Shown here in pieces: positions 32,981 through 41,296 of a stretch of DNA of 64,000 nucleotides (positions are counted from its first letter, which is position 1; each line of letters opens with the position of its first letter). The notes beneath the pieces are model-generated. The model was not told the DNA's origin and did not search any database. It saw only the letters and a list, made by a program, of their open reading frames with translations. Source of the DNA: JAIBBD01 sp041390685 (lineage in GTDB: Bacteria > Chloroflexota > Dehalococcoidia > UBA2979); the NCBI GenBank assembly GCA_041390685.1, contig JAWKPL010000001.1, forward strand, positions 2,418,001 through 2,482,000, given 5' to 3'. Position numbers and translations under genes: made by a program.

Positions 32981-33014
32981 ATAAACCTCGCGGTTCATTA
33001 ACTGAGTGGTTTAT
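32981..33014. promoter_or_regulatory. ArsR operator A
   Basis: ATAAACC (32981-32987) and GGTTTAT (33008-33014) form a perfect 7-bp inverted repeat. The minus strand between reads TCAGTTA then AACCG. It is shared with operator B at 56149-56181. A TATAAA-like -10 lies at its upstream edge. Confidence 0.7.
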
Positions 33015-33121
33015 AAGGGCCCTCGCTGCCGCTGTCAACGCCTGCAGAGACCGCGCGCCTTCGCTACACTGCGCGCGATACACGATCGTGATGCACGGCA
33101 GATGATTGGAAGGAGACCGCG

Positions 33122-33979
33122 TTGACCAGCGACCGATTCGGCTCGAACGTCCAGGCTCCGATCGAGCGCGTCCCGCTCCCGGACTGGCCGCACGAGGAAC
33201 TGCTCTACGAGACCATCGATGACGGGCGTATCGCCCTCATCACCATGAACCGGCCCGAGCGGATGAACTCGAGTGACCCGGACATGGGCTTCCGCTGGTA
33301 TGACGCCTGGACGCGCTTCGCCAATGACGACGAGCAGTGGGTTGCGATCGTCACCGGCGCGGGTGACCGTGCGTTTTCGGCGGGCCAGGACCTCAAGATC
33401 CGCGCGGAGCTCGAAGAGCGGGGCGGCGATGCGCCATACCAGCGGCGCGCTCCGAACGTCACGCCGATCGGCGAGAAACTCGGCTGCTGGAAGCCAACGA
33501 TCGCCGCGATCAACGGGTTCGCCATCGCCGGCGGCTGGGCGACCGCGCAGAACTGCACGTTCCGCATCGCCGACGAGCATGCTGAGATGAACATCGCCGA
33601 GGCGCGCTGGAATCAGGCAGCCGGGTTTGTGGCCTGGCTACCGCGCCTCATGAACACCAGTCACGCCCTCGAGGTCTGCATCATGGGTGACCGCCGCGTC
33701 AGCGCGCAGCGCGCGTACGAGATGGGCTTCGTGAACAAAGTCGTGCCGAAGGGCGAGTGTGTGAACGAGGCGGTCGACTGGGCGCGCACCATCTGCCGTA
33801 TGGCCCCGCGCACGGTGCGCAACTTCCATCAGATGATCTACCAGTGCTTCAACATGACCATCCCCGAGGCGCAGGCGTTCGCCGGCGCGCTCGAGTTCAA
33901 TCTGCGCGGGATGGAGGACTCGCTCGAGGGGCCGAAGGCGTTCGCCGAGAAGCGGCCGGCGGTCTTCAAGAACCGGTAG
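33122..33979 (+). CDS. enoyl-CoA hydratase/isomerase (crotonase) family protein
   Basis: This 285-residue crotonase-fold protein has FSAGQDLKIRAE (oxyanion loop 1) and INGFAIAGGWATAQNC (loop 2). The first catalytic Glu of standard hydratases is replaced by Ala; the second Glu lies in MNIAEARW. Among relatives are carnitinyl-CoA dehydratase-type and feruloyl-CoA-type enzymes, so the substrate is unknown. The start is TTG at 33122, with SD AAGGAG 7 nt upstream. The gene ends before a very strong terminator (33985-34022). Confidence 0.85.
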   Translation: MTSDRFGSNVQAPIERVPLPDWPHEELLYETIDDGRIALITMNRPERMNSSDPDMGFRWYDAWTRFANDDEQWVAIVTGAGDRAFSAGQDLKIRAELEERGGDAPYQRRAPNVTPIGEKLGCWKPTIAAINGFAIAGGWATAQNCTFRIADEHAEMNIAEARWNQAAGFVAWLPRLMNTSHALEVCIMGDRRVSAQRAYEMGFVNKVVPKGECVNEAVDWARTICRMAPRTVRNFHQMIYQCFNMTIPEAQAFAGALEFNLRGMEDSLEGPKAFAEKRPAVFKNR

Positions 33980-33984
33980 CCCTC

Positions 33985-34022
33985 GGCATCGGGGGGCTGG
34001 CCCCGGCCAGCCCCCCGATGCC
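33985..34022. terminator. very strong bidirectional terminator
   Basis: An 18-bp perfect stem, 33985-34002 with 34005-34022 (GGCATCGGGGGGCTGGCC and its complement), between a crotonase gene and a convergent YegP-like gene. Confidence 0.8.
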
Positions 34023-34042
34023 CGTCAGGTTCGACCGTCGAT

Positions 34043-34369
34043 CTACGTCTTGTCGTCGACCCGGGTCGAGGCCCCTTCGGTCTTCGTCGCTTCGATGGCG
34101 GCGTCCCGGGCAGTCTCTGTGGCGTGCATTGGACTCGTCCCGATCACCTGCCCGTTCGCGGCTTTGAGGTTGAAGTAGGCTCGGCCGTCGCTGGCCGTCA
34201 GGCGGTCGTACCGACCGTCCTGAGGCGCGTTCGCCTGGACGGAGGCGATCCCATTCTGGGCCGAGGACTTCTGCACGTACGTTTCGCTGTTCAAGAGCGT
34301 GTCACCATCCGCCGTGCGGAGGCTGAAGCGGTACTGCCCGTTGCTGGTGGTCGTGAGTTCGAACGGCAT
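34043..34369 (-). CDS. YegP-like DUF1508 protein
   Basis: DUF1508/YegP domains are short beta-rich repeats found in bacteria and on some membrane-linked enzymes; their function is unknown. The 108-residue protein has two repeats: NGQYRFSLRTADGDTLLNSETY followed by NGIASVQANA, and DGRAYFNLKAANGQVIGTSPMHAT followed by RDAAIEATKTEGA. The start is the ATG at 34369, with SD GAGGAGGAA. An upstream extension to 34558 would overlap the ATPase gene and is rejected. It lies just after the HerA-like ATPase gene on the same strand. Confidence 0.85.
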   Translation of the reverse strand: MPFELTTTSNGQYRFSLRTADGDTLLNSETYVQKSSAQNGIASVQANAPQDGRYDRLTASDGRAYFNLKAANGQVIGTSPMHATETARDAAIEATKTEGASTRVDDKT

Positions 34370-34452
34370 TGCGTGTTCCTCCTCGAAGCTCGCCCCGATG
34401 ACGCCGAAATGCTGCCACATCAGCCGAGGCGCGACCAGAGGCTGAGGTCCGG

Positions 34453-36858
34453 CTAGGCCCCCACCGGCACCCACGCCAGCGCAACCTCCTGCACCGAGAC
34501 GTCCGTCTTCTCGAGCGGGACCGACACGATCTCGATGTCCTGTCCGATCTCCTCCCAACGGTCGTTGATCTCCGCCAGCTCATCCGCGAGGTCCGCCTCG
34601 AGTTCCTCCAGGTCCTGCTCGCGTTCCGCGAGCTGCGATTCCGCCACGCCGAGCCGCTGCGATGTCCGGGCGCTCTGACCCCGCCGCGAGGTGGCGCCAC
34701 GCAGGACTCGACTGGCCCCCGCGGCCATCGAGCGCGTTGTGCGCCGCCCACCGAGGAACGACCCCAGGAGGTCGCCCGCCGCTCCAAGCACTTCCGAGGT
34801 ACGCCTGGTCGACGTGTCGGTCTTCAGGACTTCCACACGGTCTTCGGCGCGCTCGATGGCGGCGCGGACGCGGTCGGCCTTCGCGTCGTAGCGGTCGCGC
34901 AGCTTCGCTGCCTCGGCGTCGGCCGCTGTCTGCGCTGCATCGTCGCAGCGGCGCGCGAAGTCTTCCGCGGACTCGCCCACACGCGCCGCGAGTTTCAGTT
35001 TGCGGTTGAACGGAATCTCGAGCCGCTGCTCGCGCGTCACCAGGTCTCGGAGGTCGCGCTCGACTGCTCGGAAAAAGGTCGATTGCGCGATCGGCGCCCG
35101 CGTTATCGCGTACGACGCGCTGCTGGGTGCGTCGACGCGCAGGTCGCGTGCGTCATAGTCGACGTGGTGCGCCGTCGCGACGTCGACCCGCTCGCCAAGC
35201 GGGAAGAGCACCGCCTCCCATTCATCGGCATGGTCGAGGGCGAGCGCGGTGTCGTCGAAGCGCAGATGCACCCTTGCGACGATGGCCGGCGCGAGGCGGC
35301 TCCCGGGTCGTCCTCCGATCGTCTCGAGCCACGGTGCCGCCGGATCGACGTAGTACGTAGGGATCCCGGGCGCAACCTCAGGGCGCACCTGGCTCGCGTC
35401 GTCGGGGACGACAGGCGAAACGGGCGCGGGAGCCGTTGCGGCATGGGGCGCCGGTGCCGATGCAGTGACGGCACCACGGGTCGTCAACGCCGCGATCTGC
35501 TCTCGTGTGAGGGGCCCTCGCAGGTAGGACATCGCCCAGCGAGGTGTGAACAAGCGGGGACCGCCACGGTCATGCGTGTTGTGCAACAGGAACTGCCGCG
35601 GCCCGATTCCCGCCAGGACCGCGTCAATGTCGCCGATTTCGAGCCCGGCCGCGGACGAGCGGAGTCCCTCGATGACTCGTTCTTTGTCGCGTTCCGTCTG
35701 CAGCCGTCCGATGATCCAGGTCCCCGCGTTCGACATGGCCTTGTAGTCCAGGTCGACCGGGTTCTGGGTCGAGAGCAGCAGTCCGACGCCGTAGGCCCGC
35801 GCCTGTTTTAGCAGCGTGAGCAACGGTCGCTTCGCCGGCGGCTCCGCGGTGGGCGGGGCGAATCCGAACAGCTCGTCCATGTAGATCACGGCGCGGAGGT
35901 CGGTCGTCCCGGACTGCGCGCGCATCCAGCTGATGAACCGTGTCAGGGCCAGCGAGACGACGAACTGCCGCTCCGCATCGGAGAGGTGTGCCAGGTACAG
36001 GATCGAGACACGTGGACGGCCATCGGGGTCCCGCAGCAGCCGGCCAATGTCGAGAGGCTCCCCGACGGTCCACGCGGCGAAGCTCGCCGAGGCGACCAGC
36101 GCGTTGAGGCGAAGCGCGAGCGTCCGCCGGTCGTTCGGTGGGAAGAACGTGTCGATGTCGAATACGCCGAGCTTCCGTACGGGCGGATCGAGCGTCCGGG
36201 CGATGAGCGTGGCCAGGTCAACCTGTTCCCCGGCGGCCCACGCGGCCTCGACGAGGTTGGCGAGCAGGATGTGCTCGCGGCTCGCGAGCGGATCCGCCTC
36301 GATCCCCACGAGATTGAGCAGACCCGTCGCGATCGCGGCCGCCTCCTCGCGCACTGATTCGGCGCCCGAACCGGCGGGCGGCGGTGACATGTCCCCGATC
36401 ACGTTCAACGGCATGCCCGCTTCGGATCCCGGCGTGTAGATGGTGACGCGGCCAGCGGCCCGCAGTCGCTCGACATCTGCGGGTCCCAGGCCCGAGCGCT
36501 CGAGTCCGCCTCGCCAGAGCTCGGCCTGGCTGGCGGCAAAGTCGTCGACCGTCTGGCCCGCGCGCTCGGCGTCGCCCGCGTTCACCCAGGGGCGGAAGTC
36601 CGCGCCGCTGAGGGCAGGGAACACCAGTGCGAGGTTGCCCATGTCCCCTTTCGGATCGATCACCAGCGAGGGCACCCCCGCGTTCAGCAGCTCCTCCAGC
36701 GTGACGATGCCGAGCCCGGTCTTCCCTGAGCCGGTCATTCCGAGGATCACACCGTGCGTCGTGAAGTCGGACGCGTCGTAGCTGAGGGCCTCGCCCGTCC
36801 GCTGTCCCTGGCCGTCCAGTACGTGCCCGAGATAGAGTGTTCCGCGCTCACGCTCCAC
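34453..36858 (-). CDS. HerA/FtsK-like ATP-binding protein with C-terminal coiled coil
   Basis: This 801-residue ATPase is of the HerA/FtsK superfamily (DUF87/DUF853 type). The N-terminal part holds Walker A GMTGSGKTGLG (about residues 41-51), a DPKGDMGNL segment, and Walker B AVIYMDELFGF (about residue 325). A sensor-like motif LLSTQNPVDLDYKAMSNAGTWIIGRL follows. The C-terminal 250 residues are Arg- and Glu-rich heptad stretches split by a glycine-rich basic turn (LGSFLGGRRTTR). This suggests a DNA-translocating or remodelling motor with a coiled-coil arm. No NurA nuclease lies next to it. Neighbours are YegP-like (same strand) and a divergent metallopeptidase. Confidence 0.82.
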   Translation of the reverse strand: MERERGTLYLGHVLDGQGQRTGEALSYDASDFTTHGVILGMTGSGKTGLGIVTLEELLNAGVPSLVIDPKGDMGNLALVFPALSGADFRPWVNAGDAERAGQTVDDFAASQAELWRGGLERSGLGPADVERLRAAGRVTIYTPGSEAGMPLNVIGDMSPPPAGSGAESVREEAAAIATGLLNLVGIEADPLASREHILLANLVEAAWAAGEQVDLATLIARTLDPPVRKLGVFDIDTFFPPNDRRTLALRLNALVASASFAAWTVGEPLDIGRLLRDPDGRPRVSILYLAHLSDAERQFVVSLALTRFISWMRAQSGTTDLRAVIYMDELFGFAPPTAEPPAKRPLLTLLKQARAYGVGLLLSTQNPVDLDYKAMSNAGTWIIGRLQTERDKERVIEGLRSSAAGLEIGDIDAVLAGIGPRQFLLHNTHDRGGPRLFTPRWAMSYLRGPLTREQIAALTTRGAVTASAPAPHAATAPAPVSPVVPDDASQVRPEVAPGIPTYYVDPAAPWLETIGGRPGSRLAPAIVARVHLRFDDTALALDHADEWEAVLFPLGERVDVATAHHVDYDARDLRVDAPSSASYAITRAPIAQSTFFRAVERDLRDLVTREQRLEIPFNRKLKLAARVGESAEDFARRCDDAAQTAADAEAAKLRDRYDAKADRVRAAIERAEDRVEVLKTDTSTRRTSEVLGAAGDLLGSFLGGRRTTRSMAAGASRVLRGATSRRGQSARTSQRLGVAESQLAEREQDLEELEADLADELAEINDRWEEIGQDIEIVSVPLEKTDVSVQEVALAWVPVGA

Positions 36859-36986
36859 GATGATTCCTCCACCTGCGCCGTCCCGGCTGGTCGTCGTGCG
36901 ATCTTAGCCGCGCGTTCCGGTCGAATCGACGGCCCATTCCGTGGATATCATGGCTAATGCCGGTGGCAATGCGAGGAGGATGGCTC

Positions 36987-37892
36987 GTGCGCTTCGATGA
37001 TGACGCTCAACTCGATACGTCGCAGATCGAGGATCGTCGAGGCAGGCGGCTCGCAGGACGCGGCGGCCTGGCAGCGGGCGGAGCCGGTGGCATCGTGGCA
37101 GTGATCATCGGGATCATCGTGGCGTTGTCCGGTGGCGGGGGCGACGGGTCGCTCGCCCTGAGCCCGCAGCTGGAACAGCTGCTGAATCAGACCACCGGGA
37201 CCGGAAACGAAGTCCCGTCCACGCTGGCGGACGATTGCCGCACCGGCGCCGACGCGAACGCGCGAGAGGACTGCCGCATCGTCGCCGTGGTGAACAGCGT
37301 CCAGACCTGGTGGGAAGCGGAATTCGAGGCGGCTGGCCAGCGCTACTCGCCGGCGCAGACGCAGTTCTTCGTCGACCAGACCGTGACCGGCTGTGGCGCG
37401 GCGAGCTCCGCCGTCGGGCCGTTCTACTGCCCCCCGGACGAGAAGGTCTACATCGACCTCGGGTTCTTCGAGGAGTTGCGCAGCCGCTTCGGGGCGAGCG
37501 GTGGCCCGTTCGCCCAGGCGTACGTCATCGCGCACGAGTACGGCCATCACGTGCAGAACCTTACGGGCGACCTTGACCGCATCGGCGGCGACCGCAGCGG
37601 CCCAACAAGTGCCGCCGTCCGCAGCGAGCTACAGGCGGACTGCCTGGCCGGCGTCTGGGCGCATAACGCGGTCGGCACGGGCTTCATCGAAGAACTCACG
37701 CCCGAGGCGATTGCGGACGCACTCGACGCCGCGGCGGCCGTGGGGGACGACCGGATCCAGTCGTCGATCCAGGGACGCGTGAACCCCGAGTCGTGGACAC
37801 ACGGTTCCGCGGAGCAACGTCAGCACTGGTTCCAACATGGCTACGACCAGGGGACGCGTGCCAGCTGCGATACGTTTAGTGGGAGCATCTGA
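36987..37892 (+). CDS. neutral zinc metallopeptidase, YpfJ family
   Basis: This 301-residue single-pass membrane peptidase has a short N-terminal cytoplasmic tail (MRFDDDAQLDTSQIEDRRG), a membrane helix (GIVAVIIGIIVALSG) and an extracytoplasmic domain. The zinc site reads HEYGHHVQ (HExxH) with a third ligand in the ELQADCLAGVW motif, and there is a conserved cysteine pair. YpfJ relatives are of unknown substrate. The start is GTG at 36987, with GAGGAGG seven bases upstream, giving the family N-terminus. It is divergent from the HerA-like gene. Confidence 0.9.
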   Translation: MRFDDDAQLDTSQIEDRRGRRLAGRGGLAAGGAGGIVAVIIGIIVALSGGGGDGSLALSPQLEQLLNQTTGTGNEVPSTLADDCRTGADANAREDCRIVAVVNSVQTWWEAEFEAAGQRYSPAQTQFFVDQTVTGCGAASSAVGPFYCPPDEKVYIDLGFFEELRSRFGASGGPFAQAYVIAHEYGHHVQNLTGDLDRIGGDRSGPTSAAVRSELQADCLAGVWAHNAVGTGFIEELTPEAIADALDAAAAVGDDRIQSSIQGRVNPESWTHGSAEQRQHWFQHGYDQGTRASCDTFSGSI

Positions 37893-37980
37893 GCCCTCGG
37901 TGCGGTGCCTCGCTGCACACCGGCTGCGTTTCGCGCTCGCATGCTGGTATACCGGCAGTGTGTAAGGAGTCCGATCGCCC

Positions 37981-39072
37981 GTGCTCGCGTTGAGAGAAAT
38001 GCGGCGGCGCAAGGTCCAGTTCGCCCTGGTCACGGGTGTCGTCGCGCTCGTGTCGTTCCTCATCATCATGGTCACCGGGCTCGGCCTCGGCCTGTACGAG
38101 CGCGCCGGCACGGCGTTGCTGTCACTGAACGGCGACCATCTCGCGTACGCCGACAACGCCAACATCTCGTTGATCCGCTCCCGGCTGACAGACGCGCAGG
38201 TGCGAGACATCGAGGCAAATGCGGGCGCCGAGGAAGCGACCCCCATCGGCTACGTGGCGGCGACGGTTGAGTACGCACCCGACGAAAACGAGACAGCGGC
38301 GGTCGTGGGGGTAATCCCCGATTCCTTTGCCGTCCCATCCGTGGTCGAGGGCCGTCCTCTGGCCTCGCCCACCGACATCCTGGTCGATCGCTCCTGGTCG
38401 CGCCTCGCGGGGACCGAGGTCGGCGACGTGCTGCCGCTCCCTGTCGGCTTCGACAGCCGCGAGTTCACCGTCGTGGGCATCGTCGACGAGGGGTACTTCT
38501 TCTTTCAGCCCGCGGTGTACGTCCCGCTTGAAGCGTGGCAGGGCATCGCGTATCAGGGTGACCCTGACCAGCGCCCCGCGGCCAGCGTCGTGCTGCTGAG
38601 CGGCGGTGACATCGTCGGTGACCGTGGAGACGGCTGGGAGGTGGTCAGCAAACAGGCCGCGTTCGACAACATCGAGGGCGTGCAGGCGCAGCAATCGACG
38701 GTGAACGCGCTCCGGTACATGGGGCTGCTCATCGGCGCCATGGTGATCGGCGTGTTCTTCTACGTCATCACGCTACAAAAGGTGTCGCTGCTCGGCATCC
38801 TGAAAGCCATCGGCGCCTCCGGCCTCTACCTCGTCGGTCAGGGCTTGCTGCAGGTGTTCGTTGTCTCCGTGATTGGAACCGCGCTTGCGGCGGGCCTGGC
38901 CCTGCTCCTCGAGGCCACCGTGCTGTCGTCAGACACCATCCCGATCGCGTTCACGACTGGGGCGATCGTGACGACGGCGGTGTCGGTCCTGGTTGCCGGC
39001 CTGGTAGGCGCCGCCCTGTCGGTGCGCCAGGTGGCGGCCATCGACCCCATCGTGGCGATGCAGCAGCAATGA
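37981..39072 (+). CDS. ABC transporter permease, FtsX/DevC-like
   Basis: This 363-residue permease has a MacB/FtsX topology: one N-terminal helix (LVTGVVALVSFLIIMVTGLGL), a large extracytoplasmic region (residues about 50-240) and a C-terminal three-helix FtsX bundle with the LLGILKAIGASGLYL coupling segment. Such proteins export lipids or peptides or work as signalling complexes. GTG start at 37981; the SD AAGGAG is 11 nt away. Its stop overlaps the start of the ATPase gene by 4 bases (ATGA). Confidence 0.86.
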   Translation: MLALREMRRRKVQFALVTGVVALVSFLIIMVTGLGLGLYERAGTALLSLNGDHLAYADNANISLIRSRLTDAQVRDIEANAGAEEATPIGYVAATVEYAPDENETAAVVGVIPDSFAVPSVVEGRPLASPTDILVDRSWSRLAGTEVGDVLPLPVGFDSREFTVVGIVDEGYFFFQPAVYVPLEAWQGIAYQGDPDQRPAASVVLLSGGDIVGDRGDGWEVVSKQAAFDNIEGVQAQQSTVNALRYMGLLIGAMVIGVFFYVITLQKVSLLGILKAIGASGLYLVGQGLLQVFVVSVIGTALAAGLALLLEATVLSSDTIPIAFTTGAIVTTAVSVLVAGLVGAALSVRQVAAIDPIVAMQQQ

Positions 39073-39776
39073 CTGCGGACGCGATCCTCGAACTGCGCGG
39101 CGTTTCGAAGTCGTTCGGCGAAGGCGAACGGCGCGTCGACGCCGTCAAGGACGTCACGCTGGACATCGACCGTGGCGAATTGGTCTCACTCGTCGGACCG
39201 TCGGGGTCGGGAAAGTCCACGCTCCTCGCGATGGTCGGTGGACTGCTCCAGCCGAGCGCGGGGGCCATCGTCGTGGACGGCGAGGACATCACGAGACACG
39301 GCACCGGCGCACGGACGCGATACCGCCGCGACCGCGTTGGGTTCGTGTTTCAGGGCAGCAACATGGTGCCCTTCCTCACCGCGCGGGAGAACCTGCTCAT
39401 CGTTGGCGAGTTCGGCGGTGCGGACCGAGCGGCGCTGCGTCGGCGGGCGGACGAGTTGCTCGAGGAGCTCGGGCTCGGGCGCGTGCGGGATCAGCTCGCG
39501 TCGCAACTGTCCGGGGGTGAACGCCAGCGGGTCGCCATCGCTCGGGCGCTGATGCGTGACCCGGTGCTGATCCTCGTCGACGAGCCGACGGCGAGCCTGA
39601 ACACAGAGCTCGGCACACGGGTGGTCGACGCCCTGAAGCAGGAGATTCACGGTCGCAGCAAGGCCTGCATCATGGTCACGCACGATGAGCGCATGGCGCG
39701 CCGAGCGGACCGCCTGATCGCGTTCCGCGATGGGAAGCTGCTCTCGGCGGACGCCGATCGGGATGCTGCGCTGTGA
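39069..39776 (+). CDS. ABC transporter ATP-binding protein, LolD/MacB type
   Basis: This 235-residue ATPase has Walker A GPSGSGKST, a Q-loop with FQGSNMVPFL, signature LSGGERQRVAIARAL, Walker B LILVDEPTASLN and a switch His in MVTHD. The spacing matches the LolD/MacB/DevA branch and pairs with the FtsX-like permease upstream by an ATGA overlap. No membrane-fusion protein gene is adjacent. Transcription ends at a strong hairpin. Confidence 0.92.
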   Translation: MTADAILELRGVSKSFGEGERRVDAVKDVTLDIDRGELVSLVGPSGSGKSTLLAMVGGLLQPSAGAIVVDGEDITRHGTGARTRYRRDRVGFVFQGSNMVPFLTARENLLIVGEFGGADRAALRRRADELLEELGLGRVRDQLASQLSGGERQRVAIARALMRDPVLILVDEPTASLNTELGTRVVDALKQEIHGRSKACIMVTHDERMARRADRLIAFRDGKLLSADADRDAAL

Positions 39777-39778
39777 GA

Positions 39779-39813
39779 CGCCTGGCGCTGGCCCACTGGG
39801 CCAGCGCCAGGCG
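39779..39813. terminator. strong bidirectional terminator
   Basis: A 16-bp perfect stem, 39779-39794 with 39798-39813, loop of three bases, between convergent ABC ATPase and TrpB2 genes. Confidence 0.75.
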
Positions 39814-39821
39814 GGTGTTGA

Positions 39822-41183
39822 CTAGGCCAGCTGTGGCAGTCCCGCGAGTGCCTCCTGCACCAGCTCGGCCGGGTACTCGTAGTCCTCGAGCTCCCCGTTG
39901 AAGTATTGCTCGTATGCGCCGAGGTCGAGGAAGCCATGTCCGGAGAGGTTGAATAGGATCACCCGCTGCTCCCCGGCGTCCTTTGCCGCGAGCGCTTCGT
40001 CGACGGCTGAGCGGATCGCATGCGCGGACTCCGGCGCCGGCACGATGCCCTCCGCGCGCGCGAACTGCACCGCCGCGGCAAAGACCGAGAGCTGCGGGTG
40101 CGCTACTGCTTCGATGTAGCCCTCTTCGTGCAGCTGGCTGATCAGTGGTGACATCCCGTGGTAGCGCAGGCCGCCGGCGTGGATCGAGGGGGGCATGAAA
40201 CCGTGGCCCAGCGTCGCCATCTTCACGAGCGGAGTCAGCTCGGCGGTGTCCCCGAAGTCGTACGTGTACACGCCCTTGGTCAACGTGGGGCACGAAGCCG
40301 GCTCGGCGGCTACGAACCTCGTCTGCCGTCCCCCGCTCAGCCGCTCCTGCATGAACGGGAACGCGAGACCCGCGTAGTTGGAGCCGCCGCCAACGCATCC
40401 AATCACGACGTCCGGGTACTCGCCGGCGAGCTGCATCTGCGCGATCGCCTCCTGGCCGATGACCGTCTGATGCAGCATCACGTGGTTGAGCACGGAGCCG
40501 AGCGCATACTTCGTGTCATCGTGCGTCGCCGCGTCCTCGACCGCCTCGGAGATCGCGATCCCGAGTGATCCCGTCGAGGCCGGGTCGCGTTCGAGGATAG
40601 TGCGGCCGGCGTTCGTGTCCTGGCTCGGGCTCGGGACGACGGATGCCCCGTAGACGTTCATCATCGCCTTGCGATATGGCTTCTGCTCGAACGACACCCG
40701 GACCATGTAGACCTTGAGGTCGATGCCGAACATCTGGCACGCGTACGCGAGGGCGGTGCCCCACTGCCCGGCCCCCGTCTCGGTCGTGATGCGTCGCACG
40801 CCCTCGCGGTGGTTGTAGTACGCCTGCGCCACAGCCGTGTTCACCTTGTGCGAGCCGGCCGGGCTCACTCCCTCATATTTGTAGTAGATGTGCGCGGGCG
40901 TCCCGAGCGCCTCCTCGAGGCGATGTGCGCGGATCAGGGGGGCCGGACGGTACATCCGATAGACATCGAGTACCGGCTCCGGGATGTCGATCCAGCGCTC
41001 GGAGGACACTTCCTGCTCGATGACCGCCATCGGGAACAGCGGTGCCAGGTCGGCAGGGCCGAGCGGCTGATTGGTGCCCGGGTGCAGCGCGGGCGCTGGC
41101 GGGTTCTTCAGGTCCGCCGCCACGTTGTACCAGCGCTTCGGGAGCTGATCCTCGGGCAACAGGTACTTGTACTGTCGGGTCAC
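39822..41183 (-). CDS. trpB: TrpB2-type tryptophan synthase beta chain
   Basis: This 453-residue PLP enzyme belongs to the TrpB2 class of beta chains. It has the lysine site EGVSPAGSHKVNTAVAQAYYN, GAGQWGTALAYACQMFG, the PLP phosphate loop GCVGGGSNYAGLAFPF, and C-terminal NLSGHGFLDLGAYEQY. TrpB2 proteins can make tryptophan from indole and serine without TrpA. No other trp genes are close, so it is likely an orphan used for indole salvage or a minor role. The protein begins MTRQYKYLLPEDQLPKRWYN, matching the family start. Confidence 0.93.
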   Translation of the reverse strand: MTRQYKYLLPEDQLPKRWYNVAADLKNPPAPALHPGTNQPLGPADLAPLFPMAVIEQEVSSERWIDIPEPVLDVYRMYRPAPLIRAHRLEEALGTPAHIYYKYEGVSPAGSHKVNTAVAQAYYNHREGVRRITTETGAGQWGTALAYACQMFGIDLKVYMVRVSFEQKPYRKAMMNVYGASVVPSPSQDTNAGRTILERDPASTGSLGIAISEAVEDAATHDDTKYALGSVLNHVMLHQTVIGQEAIAQMQLAGEYPDVVIGCVGGGSNYAGLAFPFMQERLSGGRQTRFVAAEPASCPTLTKGVYTYDFGDTAELTPLVKMATLGHGFMPPSIHAGGLRYHGMSPLISQLHEEGYIEAVAHPQLSVFAAAVQFARAEGIVPAPESAHAIRSAVDEALAAKDAGEQRVILFNLSGHGFLDLGAYEQYFNGELEDYEYPAELVQEALAGLPQLA

Positions 41184-41276
41184 GGGTGCACTCCCTTCGC
41201 AAGACGAGACGCGGCCGCGAGTCGCGTTCGTTCACCGGCGCGCCGGGAGTATCCACCTGAACCGATCGACAGAACA

Positions 41277-41290
41277 GGGCCGTTCGGCCC
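41277..41290 (-). terminator. short terminator after the ferritin-like gene
   Basis: GGGCC (41277-41281), GTTC loop, GGCCC (41286-41290). On the minus strand it follows the ferritin-like gene and is trailed by TGTTCTGT. Confidence 0.45.
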
Positions 41291-41296
41291 GCCCGT

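Noticed and set aside
34370..34558. N-terminal extension of the YegP-like gene
   Set aside because: The extension is Gly/Arg-rich and overlaps the 3' end of the ATPase gene. The SD-backed ATG at 34369 gives the family N-terminus.
41184..41296. Trp leader or T-box upstream of TrpB2
   Set aside because: No Trp-codon leader peptide and no T-box sequence is seen. The only structure is a short hairpin that belongs to the ferritin-like gene end.
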